64,000 nt of DNA from Persicaria tinctoria (lineage: Eukaryota > Streptophyta > Magnoliopsida > Caryophyllales > Polygonaceae): NCBI GenBank assembly GCA_037127255.1, contig JBANSL010000013.1, positions 14,342,688 to 14,406,687 of the forward strand. Direction: 5' to 3'. The notes under the pieces were generated by a model, which was not told the origin of the DNA, made no database searches, and saw only the letters and a list, made by a program, of their open reading frames with translations. Positions 1 through 10,500 of this stretch are shown piece after piece. The first letter of the stretch is position 1; every line of letters begins with the position of its first letter. The position numbers were made by a program, and so were the translations under genes.

Positions 1-211
1 CCAAAAATTTTGGGCTGAAAATATTGCCACCATTTCTATGGCGTTTTCAAAACGTCATTAATTTTATGACGTTTATAAAACGCCATAAAATATAATACAT
101 AATATTTTAAGTAAAAAATATGACGTTTTTATATTTAAACGCCGTAGAAGGTATTTTTAATGGCATTTTTTTTTATTATAAACGCCGTTAAAGGGTGTAT
201 TTGTACTAGTG
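1..211 (-). mobile_element. CACTA (En/Spm) element terminus, cut by window edge
   Basis: The segment ends at 211 with a sequence whose reverse complement begins CACTAGTACAAAT, the form of a CACTA terminal inverted repeat. Inside it, short motifs combining GACGTTT and AACGCC recur in both orientations, as in the subterminal repeat arrays of CACTA elements. The rest of the element lies left of the window, so no transposase can be judged. Confidence 0.7.
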
Positions 212-667
212 CGCCGGTGTGAGAGGCGGAGGGAGGTAGCGGCGCTGGCCGGCTTCGACTTCGATAGGCGTAGGTACGGGGAGGAGCGACTGAGCGAGGA
301 GCCGGCCTTGAAAGCTTCCACCGATGACCGATCTTCCCCCTTTGAATCGACAAGGTGAACGGAGGTCCGAGCGGGAGACGGCGTCGGCGGCCGGAGCTTC
401 AAATCTGAGCGAGGAGGATGAAAGGAGGGAGGGTCTGAGACTGAACACGAGTTGAGAGACGGAAGGAGGGCGGCCATGGCTTCAGATCTGAGCGAGGAGG
501 GTCGGAGGGAGGGTCTGAGACTGTACAGGAGTTGAGAGACGGAAGGAGGCTGGAAGGACTAAGGAGGGCGGCGAAGATAAAAAGGGTTGAGAGTATATTG
601 AGGTAGTGTTAGGGTTTTTTGCGATTTAATTCATTTAAGAGGTAAAAAGAGATTAAAAAAATAAATG
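212..667. other. GC-rich block of a repeat family, no gene
   Basis: GC-rich sequence with internal duplication: a stretch around 400-450 is repeated around 485-545 (GATCTGAGCGAGGAGG, GGTCTGAGACTG, GAGTTGAGAGACGGAAGG). Overlapping reading frames exist on the minus strand but show no recognisable domain. Similar GAG-rich text followed by a tRNA-like module and a GTGTCGGRTACCCGATAA tract occurs at 18480-19412, so this is probably the body of a non-autonomous element family. Confidence 0.4.
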
Positions 668-755
668 AGCGGCGAGAGGGATTCGAACCTGTATCTGTTG
701 GGATTTATCTCCATCCTTGAACCTGCCTTAAACCAAGTGAGCCAGCTGGGCATTT
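668..755 (-). repeat. tRNA-like module (pol III A/B boxes)
   Basis: On the minus strand, TGGCTCACTTGGTT (731-744) resembles an A box and GGTTCGAATCC (679-689) is a perfect B box. Flanking arms do not form a tRNA acceptor stem, so this is a tRNA-derived repeat, not a tRNA gene. Confidence 0.5.
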
Positions 756-1003
756 TGATACTTAAGGGATCTTATATATACAAGTATTAATACCACCGAA
801 TCTAAAATTAAAAAAAAAAATTAAACGGTTCGTGTCGGGTACCCGATAAAGCAATTTGCCCGATCCGAACACGAACCGTTTAGAGCCGTGTTTTCTCGGT
901 TCGTGTCATTATCGTGTCGTGTTTTTTCGGTTTTGGGTTTTTTTGTGTCGGGTTGTCGTGTTTTCGTGTTGTGTTTTCAGTTTCGGGTTTTTCTGCACAC
1001 CCC
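756..1003. repeat. GTGTCG-rich terminal region of hAT-like repeat
   Basis: Contains a pair of facing segments (AAACGGTTCGTGTCGGG and CGAACACGAACCGTTT) followed by imperfect repeats of CGTGTCGTGTTTTT. It ends TTTCTGCACACCCCTA, very like the end near 19390-19412. The ending suggests a terminal inverted repeat starting TAGGGGTGTGCAG, but no matching left end was found. Confidence 0.4.
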
Positions 1004-1079
1004 TACTTTTAAACCATATAGATGCACACACTACACACACATACATAGGTGTACCCACTCCTTGATCATCCTTAAGGAT

Positions 1080-2610
1080 GATGGTACAAAGTTTCCTGAT
1101 AAAAGGGATAATATAGCTATTACTAATGATACCCTTCCGAGCTATGAAGTCAGCTACTTGATTCGCTTCTCGGTAGCAGTGTCTGTATTGAATAAGGTCA
1201 AAAGCATATTCCAGTTGCTAGATCTTTTCAACGTGATGTATAATCTCCCATATGACATTATTGCTGTTGGTGATGGCTTTGATAAGCTGTAGATTGTCCC
1301 CATCTATTATTACTCTTCGTAGTCCTTTCCTAATTGCGTGCTCCATACCTGTCTGGATAGCGATAGTTTCAGTTTGAATGGCTGAGCATTTGACAGTTTC
1401 CTTATAAACCATATCAATGACATGGCCCCGGGAGTCTTGAGCAACCCCTCCCACATGGCAGGCGCCAGTGAGTTTAACAGAGCTATCCACATTGATTTTG
1501 TAGACAACCCCTGGTGGTTTGCTCCATTTAGTGTTGGACCTCTTGCTTGTTTTTTTTAGTCGTAATGTTATCTTTCTCACTTTGGGACCAATTATAGATG
1601 TTTGCAATGATTCTTCGAATTATATTTTCTACTGGGCCCGGAGCTTTATTTCTAAAGATAAGTTCATTTATGATATCCCAAATAGTATGCCAAATGAAAA
1701 CTAGTTCCTCAAAATTTTTGTTCCCAAATCGGATTTCATCAATGTTAAAAGGGTCGTATTCATTCATATGTTGAAAGTATTTTCCAGTGTATATCTTAAA
1801 ATGGTCGATTATTTTCCTAGTGAATAGACAGTTTCGCATTAAGTGTTCCGCATCTTCCTCCGCTTGATTGCAAAGACTACACTGGCTAAGTACTCGGTTA
1901 TTATATTTATTAAGCCTTTGAGTGTTAGGAAGTTCATCTATTATTACTTTCCACATAAATGTCCTAATTCTAGGAGGTAAGTTTAGTTTCCAAATCCAAT
2001 TAAGATCTTTTGAAGCTTGAGTTATGTTGTTTGTCATGCGTTTGATCGATTTCGTAGTGAAGTACGTTTCCACTAGGGTCTAGCTTCCAGATAAGTTTAT
2101 CTGACGTATCCCAATTTGGTATTTGTATATCTAAAATTTTTCAAGAGACCTCCGGGGGGAATATGTTATTTACTAATGTAGTATTCCAACGTTTTAATTT
2201 GAGCGTTAAAAAGTTGGTTTACTTTCATTTTCGGATTATAGTTCCCTCTAAATTGTTAAAGATCTTGATTTGGGACCCAGGGGTGAGACCAAACATTTAT
2301 TTTGACTCCATTCCTAATTATCCAAAGTAGACCTTGTTCGAATTTGTTTCTTAAGGAAAGAATTCGACCAAATTGCCATGATGTAAAATGTTTAGAGCGG
2401 TTTCTGATATTTTCCTTTTGAAGATACTTTTCATTTATAACCTGAACTCGTATATTGTTCTCATTTGTATAGATTTTTCAAAGGAGTTTCATTTGTAGGC
2501 TTATATTGAGATCTTCTACTTTCCTAATGCCCAGGCCACCTTGGCATTTGCTTTTGTAGATGTTATCCCAACTAACAAACGGTGTGTACCCACCCCTTAT
2601 TGTGTTAGAT
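1080..2610 (-). pseudogene. LINE (L1-type) ORF2 3' remnant: zf-RVT and RNase H-like
   Basis: Read on the minus strand, the segment enters with a GGLGIRKVEDLN-like motif near 2550, typical of the end of a non-LTR reverse transcriptase. It continues through WIIRNGVKINVW near 2320. An open stretch at 2073-1528 has the RT zinc-binding pattern (WIWKLNLPPRIRTFMWK, CSLCNQAEEDAEHLMRNC). At 1607-1218 there is an RNase H-like domain (KINVDSSV, GGVAQDSRGHVI, RVIIDGDNLQLIKAI). These frames do not join without shifts and contain stops, so it is a dead, 5'-truncated LINE copy. The two open stretches overlap in different frames near 1528-1607, which marks one frameshift. Confidence 0.8.
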
Positions 2611-2701
2611 GTTAACAAATATAAGACATTGATGGATTAGAAATAGATGGATAAGATTAATTGAGACTTTCCATTTTTATTTAAAGAAAAAACAGAGTTT
2701 G

Positions 2702-3128
2702 AATAATGACTTTAAATTTTCCAAATATTCGATAAATTCATGAATAACTTTAAACGGAGTTTGAATTTCAAGAAACTCACGTCTAATTGCCCCCATATAT
2801 ATGAATAATTCATAATTATCAACAAATAATTACTTTGAATTTGCCGAATATTCGATAAATTCATTAACAATTTTAAAGAGAGTTTGAATTTCAAGATACC
2901 CACATCTAATTACCCACATACATATGAATAATTTCTTATTATCAATGAATAGTGACTCTAAACTTGCCAAATAATTGATAAATTCATAAACAATTTTAGA
3001 CAGAGATTGAATTTCAACAAACCTACATGTAATTGCCCCTATACATATGAATAATTTCTAATTATCACCGAATAGTGACTATGAACTTGCCGAATAGTCG
3101 ATAAATTCATGAGCTTGAATTCCAATAA
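2702..3128. repeat. Tandem repeat, 123-bp unit, about 3.5 copies
   Basis: Units begin at 2702, 2825, 2948 and 3071, each 123 bp apart. Each contains a GATAAATTCAT core, a GAGTTTGAATTTCAA-like stretch and an ATATGAATAAT tail. The last copy is cut and internally deleted. The array is AT-rich and shows no coding potential. Confidence 0.85.
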
Positions 3129-3155
3129 ACTTGTAAAGACCGAAAATATTAAATA

Positions 3156-3413
3156 CTCCCTAGTCCCTCCGTTGAAAAACATGTCGTTTTAGGAGTAAAA
3201 TCTTATTAAGAAAAACATGTCTTTTAGGTATTTTGGTGTTCACTTTTCAAAATTACCCTTGTAATGATTAAGAGTTTGTTAGTTGTAGTTTTCAATAAAG
3301 TGAAAAAAATAAAGTAATAATTAGGGGTATAAGTGTATTTTTGTTTGCTTTTATGTGCTTTCTTAAAAAATGTGCAAATGTCTAAAACGACATATATTAA
3401 TTAACGGAGGGAG
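3156..3413. mobile_element. Stowaway-like MITE, copy 1
   Basis: Ends are CTCCCT...CCGTT and AACGGAGGGAG, flanked by TA on both sides, the Tc1/mariner Stowaway signature. The left end carries a small insertion. The interior matches the copies at 21037-21252 and (in reverse) 14648-16051, including AAAACATGT near the end and the tract AATTAGGGGTATAAGTGT. Confidence 0.75.
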
Positions 3414-3479
3414 TATTATTTTAAATAAAAAAATATAAATATATTATATCCAATTTAGAAATTTTGGAAAAAAAACTAG

Positions 3480-3766
3480 TCATCGAGCAACTTACGATTT
3501 TAAGAAACAATTTCGACATCATTTGAAATTAGAGATTTTGACAGATTTTATCTCCGCTTCCGAGCTCTGAGTTTGAGAATTTGAAATTGAATTCGAACGT
3601 TTTAAAAATGATTTGAATATTCAATTTGATATTGCATATATAGAGCCGGGGTTCAGGATGAGCGAGCAAGTTTCGGGTTTGAATTTTCGGGATTTGAAAG
3701 TCAGATTGTGGGGACTAATCTCTCTCTTCCCCCCTGCCTCTCCTTTTTCTTCTTCTCCATCCCCCC

Positions 3767-3797
<31 letters not shown>

Positions 3798-6480
3798 ACA
3801 CACACACAATGCTTCTTTTGCCCTTTCCTCCCCTATATAAAGACACCAATCCCTAAACCCTAACCTCATCCAAATTCAGAAACCCTAAACCCATATCCTC
3901 ATCTCTCTCATTCAAAATTTTGAATCCAAACACATATCCCAAAACCTTCCCCTAATTTCTCCATTTTTGAGATCCAAACACCTCTCTTAATCTTGTGGTT
4001 TCTTCAAGCCAAAAGTCACTAAAACACCTCCCAGATCTCTCTCCTCGTGTTCGTGATCAAGAAGGAGCAAGCTAGGTCGCCATTGTCGTCAATTCAGCCT
4101 CTACAGAAGCTCCTAGCCGTTATTTCGCCGTCTTGAGGACATGTTCGCTGATGCGAGTAAGAACTCGACCTCTCCCCTATTTGTCCTCTTCGTAGTAAAA
4201 GCCTTCATTTCGCCTCCTTTCGATTCAGATACTCGTAAAAAAACTCTTTTTACTTCTTATACTTCCTCCCTAGACTGAGAAGGAAGCCATTCGAGCTCGG
4301 AGAAGCACGTCGGAGCCCTCCCGCGAGCACCACTCCCGTTTTCCTCCATTTCAAGGTCGGTTTTGATTCTATTCTTGTTTTCATTAAAAAACGCATAGAA
4401 ATCCACCTTTAACACCATTCATACTCTCCTATCCCTCCAACGAAGCTCCCTTATCACTCTCGCGATCAGATTCCTCCTCGAGCCCCCTGGAGATATTTTG
4501 AAGACAATTGGTAACACTCCATTTTCTCCCTCGTTTGTGACTGCGTTTCTTTCCTTTTATGCTGGTTGAGGTCAGGGAGGGTAGTAGTTGAGCTTAGGAA
4601 GGGTTTGGGGAAGAAAGAACTGGATTTAAAGCAAAACCGAGCCAAAAACACATATTTCGCCGCGATGAAACCATGGTCGTCGCGACCAGTCTGAATTGGG
4701 ACGAGGAAGAAAAAGAAGGCATTTCACCGTGATGAAAGCTTCATTCTCCGCGGTTAAAGGAGCTTTTCGCCATCGCAAAAGCCTTGCTTCGCTGGGAACC
4801 AAGCGAAACCCGTCCTGAGCCTTGGTCGAGGCCGGTTCTCTCCTATTTCCTTGGGCCTTTGGCCCAGTTTTTTTTATATATATTTTGGGATTTTGTTATT
4901 ATATTATGGTTTTATGAAGATTTTAAATGTATTTAATACGATTATTCATAAAGTATGGTTTTGGGAAAAATGGAATGTTTTGGTGAGTGTTTGCTTTACA
5001 TATTGTTGAAATGTTTTGGTTTACCTGAAAAGGTTTTGAAGTTGTTTAAAATATTTGAAAAGAATGTTTGAATCCTAGTTGTTGTTTAAGATATTTCAAT
5101 GATACTCTTTAAGCTTGTATTTTGGAAATGTTTTCTCGAAAGGATTTGTTGTTTGAAAACTGAGATGTTAGGATTCCTTAACGACATAATTTTGATCGAT
5201 TTAACTGGACTAACGATTTGAGAATGACCTTGGGACGAATGAATTTCACGAACTTTTCTCTAACGGATTTACCTGACCTATCTGACCTTATTTTAACAGA
5301 CTATTCTGACTCATTGAACCTTGTACCTATTCTAATCGGACCTTTTGGACCGTTTAACTGGACTTCACCTTGTGTTATGATTGGACTGAGTCTATATATG
5401 GACTGATATAAGACTCTGGACTGAAATTGAGACATCGTACTGATCGATGATAATGAGAGTCGTTGGAACTTGAAATGGAATGTTTAACCTTTCAGATATC
5501 TCGGCTTTTGAATGTTTTCTTACTTATCGAGCGTTAATTTTGACTTGTCAAATGGTTTTTGGAAATGCTTTTCGTGTGTGTATTTCTTTGTGCCTAATTA
5601 GCTAGAATCTTAGACTTATCGCTTTTATTATTATTCATACATGCTAGGTGATTTGTGAGTTGTGACTTGCCCAGACTTCTGTTATCTATTGTTTTCTTTG
5701 TTGTTCGGCACTTTAATTAGTTATGTTTTCTCCGGGAGCTTACTCAGTAACCGAACCTCATGCCTAATATGTCATATAGTATGTAGGTGTTGCATATCAC
5801 ATGCCATGTAGTATGAGGCTTAGGACTTGCACATACGAATGAGCATCTGTATTCTCTATGCGTTTGGAATAGAACGACCATTATCTGTCAGTCATTAGAG
5901 TCTTTGCTAGGGTCATAGGACTGCTCAGCTTCATCGAGTGTTGTCCTCAAGACATATTTATATATCACGAGATACGATATGAGCATGCGTTATGATATGA
6001 TATGCTATGATAAGATATGATATGCTATAACATCGAACTGTCCAGTCTTTGCACTAACGGGAATGGGTGCAGAGGTAGGAGAGGGAATTGGTGCAGAGGT
6101 AGGATCATGAGGATCTACAGTCGGTATGGCCTGAGGATCAATGATCGAACGAAGAACAAGATCGAAGATGAAACGGAAATATCCCTAGCCTAATACCCTG
6201 TTGATGTGGAGGGTAAACCAGAGAAAAAGGGGAAAACATAATTTATATTATGTGTAAAACTTGTGTTTAGTTACATTGTGATCCCTATTTATATCATATG
6301 TCCCGCGCGACTTACTACATCGTCTAAGTCTGTAGTCCAACAACATTGATGTACTGCGCAGGTACGGAATAAGGATTACAATTTTGGATAGGCTGAATTT
6401 GCATATAATTATAGATTTTTTCTTATATCTATTAAGTTAAAAATTATAGATTTTTTTACCTATATTTAATCTTGGGTAGG
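3480..6480 (+). mobile_element. Non-coding stretch, probable LTR or LTR remnant
   Basis: About 3 kb with no credible gene. It has a strong TATA box (CTATATAAAG, 3833-3842) followed by a CT-rich leader rich in AAACCCTA. Later come GGGAGCTTACTCAGTAACCG (near 5735) and duplicated GGTGCAGAGGTAGGA (near 6066 and 6091), a texture I associate with long LTRs of plant gypsy elements. No TG/CA boundaries or target duplication could be fixed, so this may be a decayed solo LTR. Confidence 0.35.
3761..3808. repeat. Poly-C tract followed by (AC)n microsatellite
   Basis: About 23 consecutive C residues at 3761-3783, then roughly 12 AC units. Homopolymers this long are prone to sequencing and assembly error. 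Confidence 0.9.
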
Positions 6481-6684
6481 CACGAAACAGCTATTGTCAA
6501 CATAGAGTGATTGAAATTGGATTCCGTGGCTGAGAACTCCCAAGTCTAGTTCAAGAGATGTGGAATAATGGAATTAATCTATCGAAAAAAAAAAAAGGAA
6601 AAAAATGGATGCAATGGACCAATGCTGGCGCTACTGTGTCCGTGTGTGATGGAAAGTGGCAGTAGGCAAAAAATTGAGGAAATT

Positions 6685-6756
6685 GAGGCTGAGGGGATTC
6701 GAACCCCTGTCTAACCAGTTCCCCTCCCTCATCTCTTCCAATTGCGCTAGTTAAGC
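6685..6756 (-). repeat. tRNA-like module (pol III A/B boxes)
   Basis: On the minus strand, TAGCGCAATTGG (6738-6749) resembles an A box. GGTTCGAATCC (6695-6705) is a perfect B box inside a GGGG/CCCC T-stem. No matching acceptor stem is present. The module stands alone in non-coding DNA. Confidence 0.5.
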
Positions 6757-7575
6757 AATCTGATCAAAACTACACCTACATTATATGTATTGCTGGAAAC
6801 ATGGGGTGGGCTGTAGCACCAGCCCACCCTTAGTTCCGTCCCTGGTACTGCGCGGCTTGGCTCGTATGCGAGTACGGAGAAGACGATTCTAAAGGCTATA
6901 TAATTATGCCTGCAGACAGCGCCATAGCTTTTGATCACTGGGAAGGAAGGTGAATTAAAGGAGGAGTCGTACGTTGAGCTACACATCTAAACCAACCTCT
7001 CTTTGTTAATTTAATTTTTTATAATTTATGTTGGTTTTATTAAATTATCATTAGCACGTCTCTTGGCAGATTTGACATTGCCTCCAAGTTGCCGGTCTTA
7101 TGTAAGGATGTAATAACTGGGTAATAATTTTGGACTTCGCCTTCTATCATAAATGTTAGATTAGTGATTTAAAATTAGGAAATCAATTAATTTGAATTTG
7201 TGTGCCGTGACCCGTGAGGGATAGTGCAGTTGGAGGATTTTTAGGCTGGATTGGTTATTAGATTAGTGGTTTAATTAGTGACTCAATTAGTGGTAACTGC
7301 AAGTTTGCAATATTTTTTAACTGATCAATTGAATTGAGGGGTTGAATTAAAACGCTCATCTCTTCCAACAATAAAGGCATAAGCTATAATCCAATTCAGA
7401 CTCGGGTTTATGTTACGTTCAGGACTCCCGAGCATCAAACAGTATATATAGATTACAGAAAGCATGTTCAAATCTCACAGTAAAGTAACTTATTTTAAGC
7501 ACTCCAAACACACAAATGCAAGCATAATGATAACACACAAAAGGGGCAAACTTGATAGAGTATTGATTTGAGATC
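6757..7575. other. Intergenic, 3' flank of CRK-A
   Basis: AT-rich DNA with no domain-bearing reading frame. It contains loosely repeated TTAGTGGTTTAATTAGTGACTC motifs near 7255-7300. The stop codon of CRK-A lies at its right edge; no polyadenylation site can be fixed with confidence. Confidence 0.5.
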
Positions 7576-10500
7576 TTAGCGAGGGTATAGGTCTTTTTCC
7601 AAGTTCCAGGCACCGGTGGAGAATTCCGATCCAGTTTGCTGTCGTTGGTAGGAGCTATATGGAATATCCGTACTTTGATAGAAGGGAGAAGGCGGAGATG
7701 GGGATGAGAGCTCCATACTTCTGCTGTTGAGCATGAGAAGCAGCGCGTGCGTTGTAGGCCTACTCGCTGCATCATATTGAGCACACAGCAATCCTATTTG
7801 GATGCATCTCCCTACTTCCATTCTTGAAACTGTGTTCCGTAATGTGGGGTCTATTAGCTCTTCTATATCCCCTTGGGTCCACTGTTTCCATGCCTAAACT
7901 CACAAAGTCATTCATTAAGACAGGACTTGGTTGAATAAGAATGAGTATATGTAGGAAATTAATCTACAAAAAAAAAAAGAAAAAGACGTGACTTACATAG
8001 GCTAAGAGTCCCTCTGAGGGTTCTAGTTGATATTGTTGGCTACTGCTTTGACTACTTACAATCTCCAAAAGTAAGACTCCGAAGCTGTAAACGTCCGACT
8101 TAATAGAGTAATGCCCTGCCATTGCGTACTCTGGTGCCATATATCCACTACATAGTAGTTTACTCCGAGTAAGAAATTGCCATGTAATCCTAGCTAGGTG
8201 TATGCACGTATATTTAAAGCTTAATTACCGTGTCCCGACAATCTTGGTGGTATTATTGCCTTGTGTTTGGTCAAGCATAACCAGCTTTGCAATTCCAAAA
8301 TCCGCAATCTTTGGGTTCATGTCTTCATCTAGCAGAATGTTGCTTGCTTTGAGATCCCGGTGTACAACCATATGCCGAGAATCTTCATGAAGATAATGAA
8401 GCCCGCGTGCTATTCCTTCTATGATCTTGTACCTTGTCTCCCAGGAAATATACTTAGACTTGCTACGATCTGCGATATTTCATATTTCAAATTGTGCTGG
8501 ATTACAAATTTTGTCCATGTTTAATTCAAGGACTGTAAAACATAGTTGGATCAGTTGAAATGCTATAAGATTACCAAAAAGATAGTAGTCGAGGCTGAGC
8601 TTAGGCATGAACTCGTAGACAACGAGTCTTTCCTCGCCTTCTGCGCAGAAGCCCACAAGCCTAACCAAATTCCTGTGCTGAAGCTTCACTATCAACTGCA
8701 CCTCATTGATGAACTGTTTCACACCGTGTATGGCTTCTTTTGAGAGTCTTTTGATGGCTACTTCCTGTCCATTCTGAAGCTTACCCTGCAAATAAATTAC
8801 TTAAGAAATCAATACACGAGAGATCAAGCAAATGTATCTCGCTAGTATCATAAAAAGATTTTGGTACCTTATAAACACTGCCAAATCCACCCTCTCCAAG
8901 TTTATTTGCAGGTGAGAAGTTTTCGGTTGCAGCTTTCATTGCTCTTAGATCAAATTGGGTTGCACCCTCTACACGATATTCGGCTCCTCCCTCTTTAGCA
9001 TATCTTGATTCAATGATTCTCATATCTGCAATTTGCAAACTTATATGGTTGTGATACATTCATCAAGACTGGTATGATCGTAGTATATACTCGTGAATTT
9101 CACGACACGACTGGATGTTGGAATGTTTCTCTGAAGGTGAATTATTGTCCAGTGTTATGTAGTGCATAATCTAATGCCGGCCTTTACACAAAACACATGA
9201 GATTAAAACAGACTAATACATTGTCAATTTTCATCAAATCATGGTTGTTATTTAAGTTTGACACAAGTTTTTAGTATGTTTTATATAGTGATTTACAAGA
9301 ATGGCTCTCTTCCAAAAAAAACCCCACAAAACCCATCCCTCAAACCCAACCCTAAAAATCCCTTCAAACTCCCGCCACCGCCTCGACTGGGTCTTCTCCG
9401 ACGGCCTGCGTGGCTGGCCACTGCCGTCGACCTTCCTTCTCCACAGCATCGCCCCTTCCTTCTCCTTCATCAATTTGTTGGATCCCGTCCAAGCCCCGCC
9501 GTCACCGCTGATTCCTCCTCCGACAGCCTTGTGCGCGCGACTCCGCCTCTTCTATCAACACCAGCCGTCTCCCATGGCCTCTTCCGGCGGCACAGCCCGC
9601 CTGGCTCCCCGCCGCCCGATCCACACCCCATCAGTCTCTCTGACCGGACTCTCCTCGATTGGGTTCCTGCGGCTCCGGCGACTCGTTCCTCCTGACCGCT
9701 CGAGATCCCTCATCCCCCGGCGCATCCCTCCTCACCCCCTCACCCAATGCCTTCGGTCTTGTCGTCCGTGCCTTCGCCCTCTTGGGCAGCGACTTCTTCA
9801 GCTCCCTCGACTGTGTTGGTGAATACGACCTTCTCCATGGCCAAGAAAAAGAAAAAAGAAAAAAATAGCGCTTACAAGTGCATCGCCTCCTTCAGTTCTC
9901 CTTCATCCTTGATCTCCCTTGAATCGGTGCTGCAGGTTCAAGAATCAGTCCCTAGATCTAACCTTTCCTGGCTCCTGATTTGAGCGTCTCTCAGGGCCCT
10001 CCACACAAAAATCCCCAATCTCCTAACCCTAAATCTAAAACCTCAAACAAAACCTATTCAAAAAAATCGTCCTATTTTAGATCTCAAGTTTTCGACTCCA
10101 AGATATCACATGCAAGGTGAGACGCCATATTTGGAACAAGATCCACTTCCGTCATCTAAGCCAACTTTGTCATTTGTCAAAGCCAACTTCTTTGGCTTGC
10201 ATGCAAGCCATCTAAGTACCTCTGCGTAGGGTAAATGTAATATCAAGAAATAGCTTTAATGTTTAGTCATATATCAAGAAATAGCTTTAATGTTTAAATT
10301 TTTTTAGTTTTATCGGTAAATGTAATATTAGATGTAAGCTAGTGTTTTTTTTCTTTTTTTCTTTGACTAGCGACCCTCTGCGTAGGGTTTATCAAACCAT
10401 CTTTTGATGGTTTCAAGATCGCTTCGTCGATCTACTTCTTGCCTACTGTAAAAAAAAAATATAGTGATTTACAATTTTCAACTCTGTTTTCTATTTGGAT

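Noticed and set aside
135..477. Three overlapping minus-strand frames near the left edge
   Set aside because: Low-complexity Ser/Pro/Arg translations of a GC-rich repeat block; overlap a CACTA terminus.
668..755. Functional tRNA genes at the A/B-box modules
   Set aside because: T-arm and box motifs are present but no acceptor stem or proper anticodon arm can be folded by eye.
2702..3128. CRISPR-like array
   Set aside because: Repeats are contiguous 123-bp tandem units with no spacers, in a plant nuclear context.
3613..3869. Short genes around the poly-C/(AC)n tract
   Set aside because: Translations are homopolymer Pro/Thr-His or Gly/Val-Cys runs produced by the microsatellite.
9301..9983. 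Several overlapping open frames (up to 173 aa) in GC-rich DNA
   Set aside because: They overlap in all frames, lack any domain, and lie inside a retroposon bounded by a 16-bp target duplication and poly(A).
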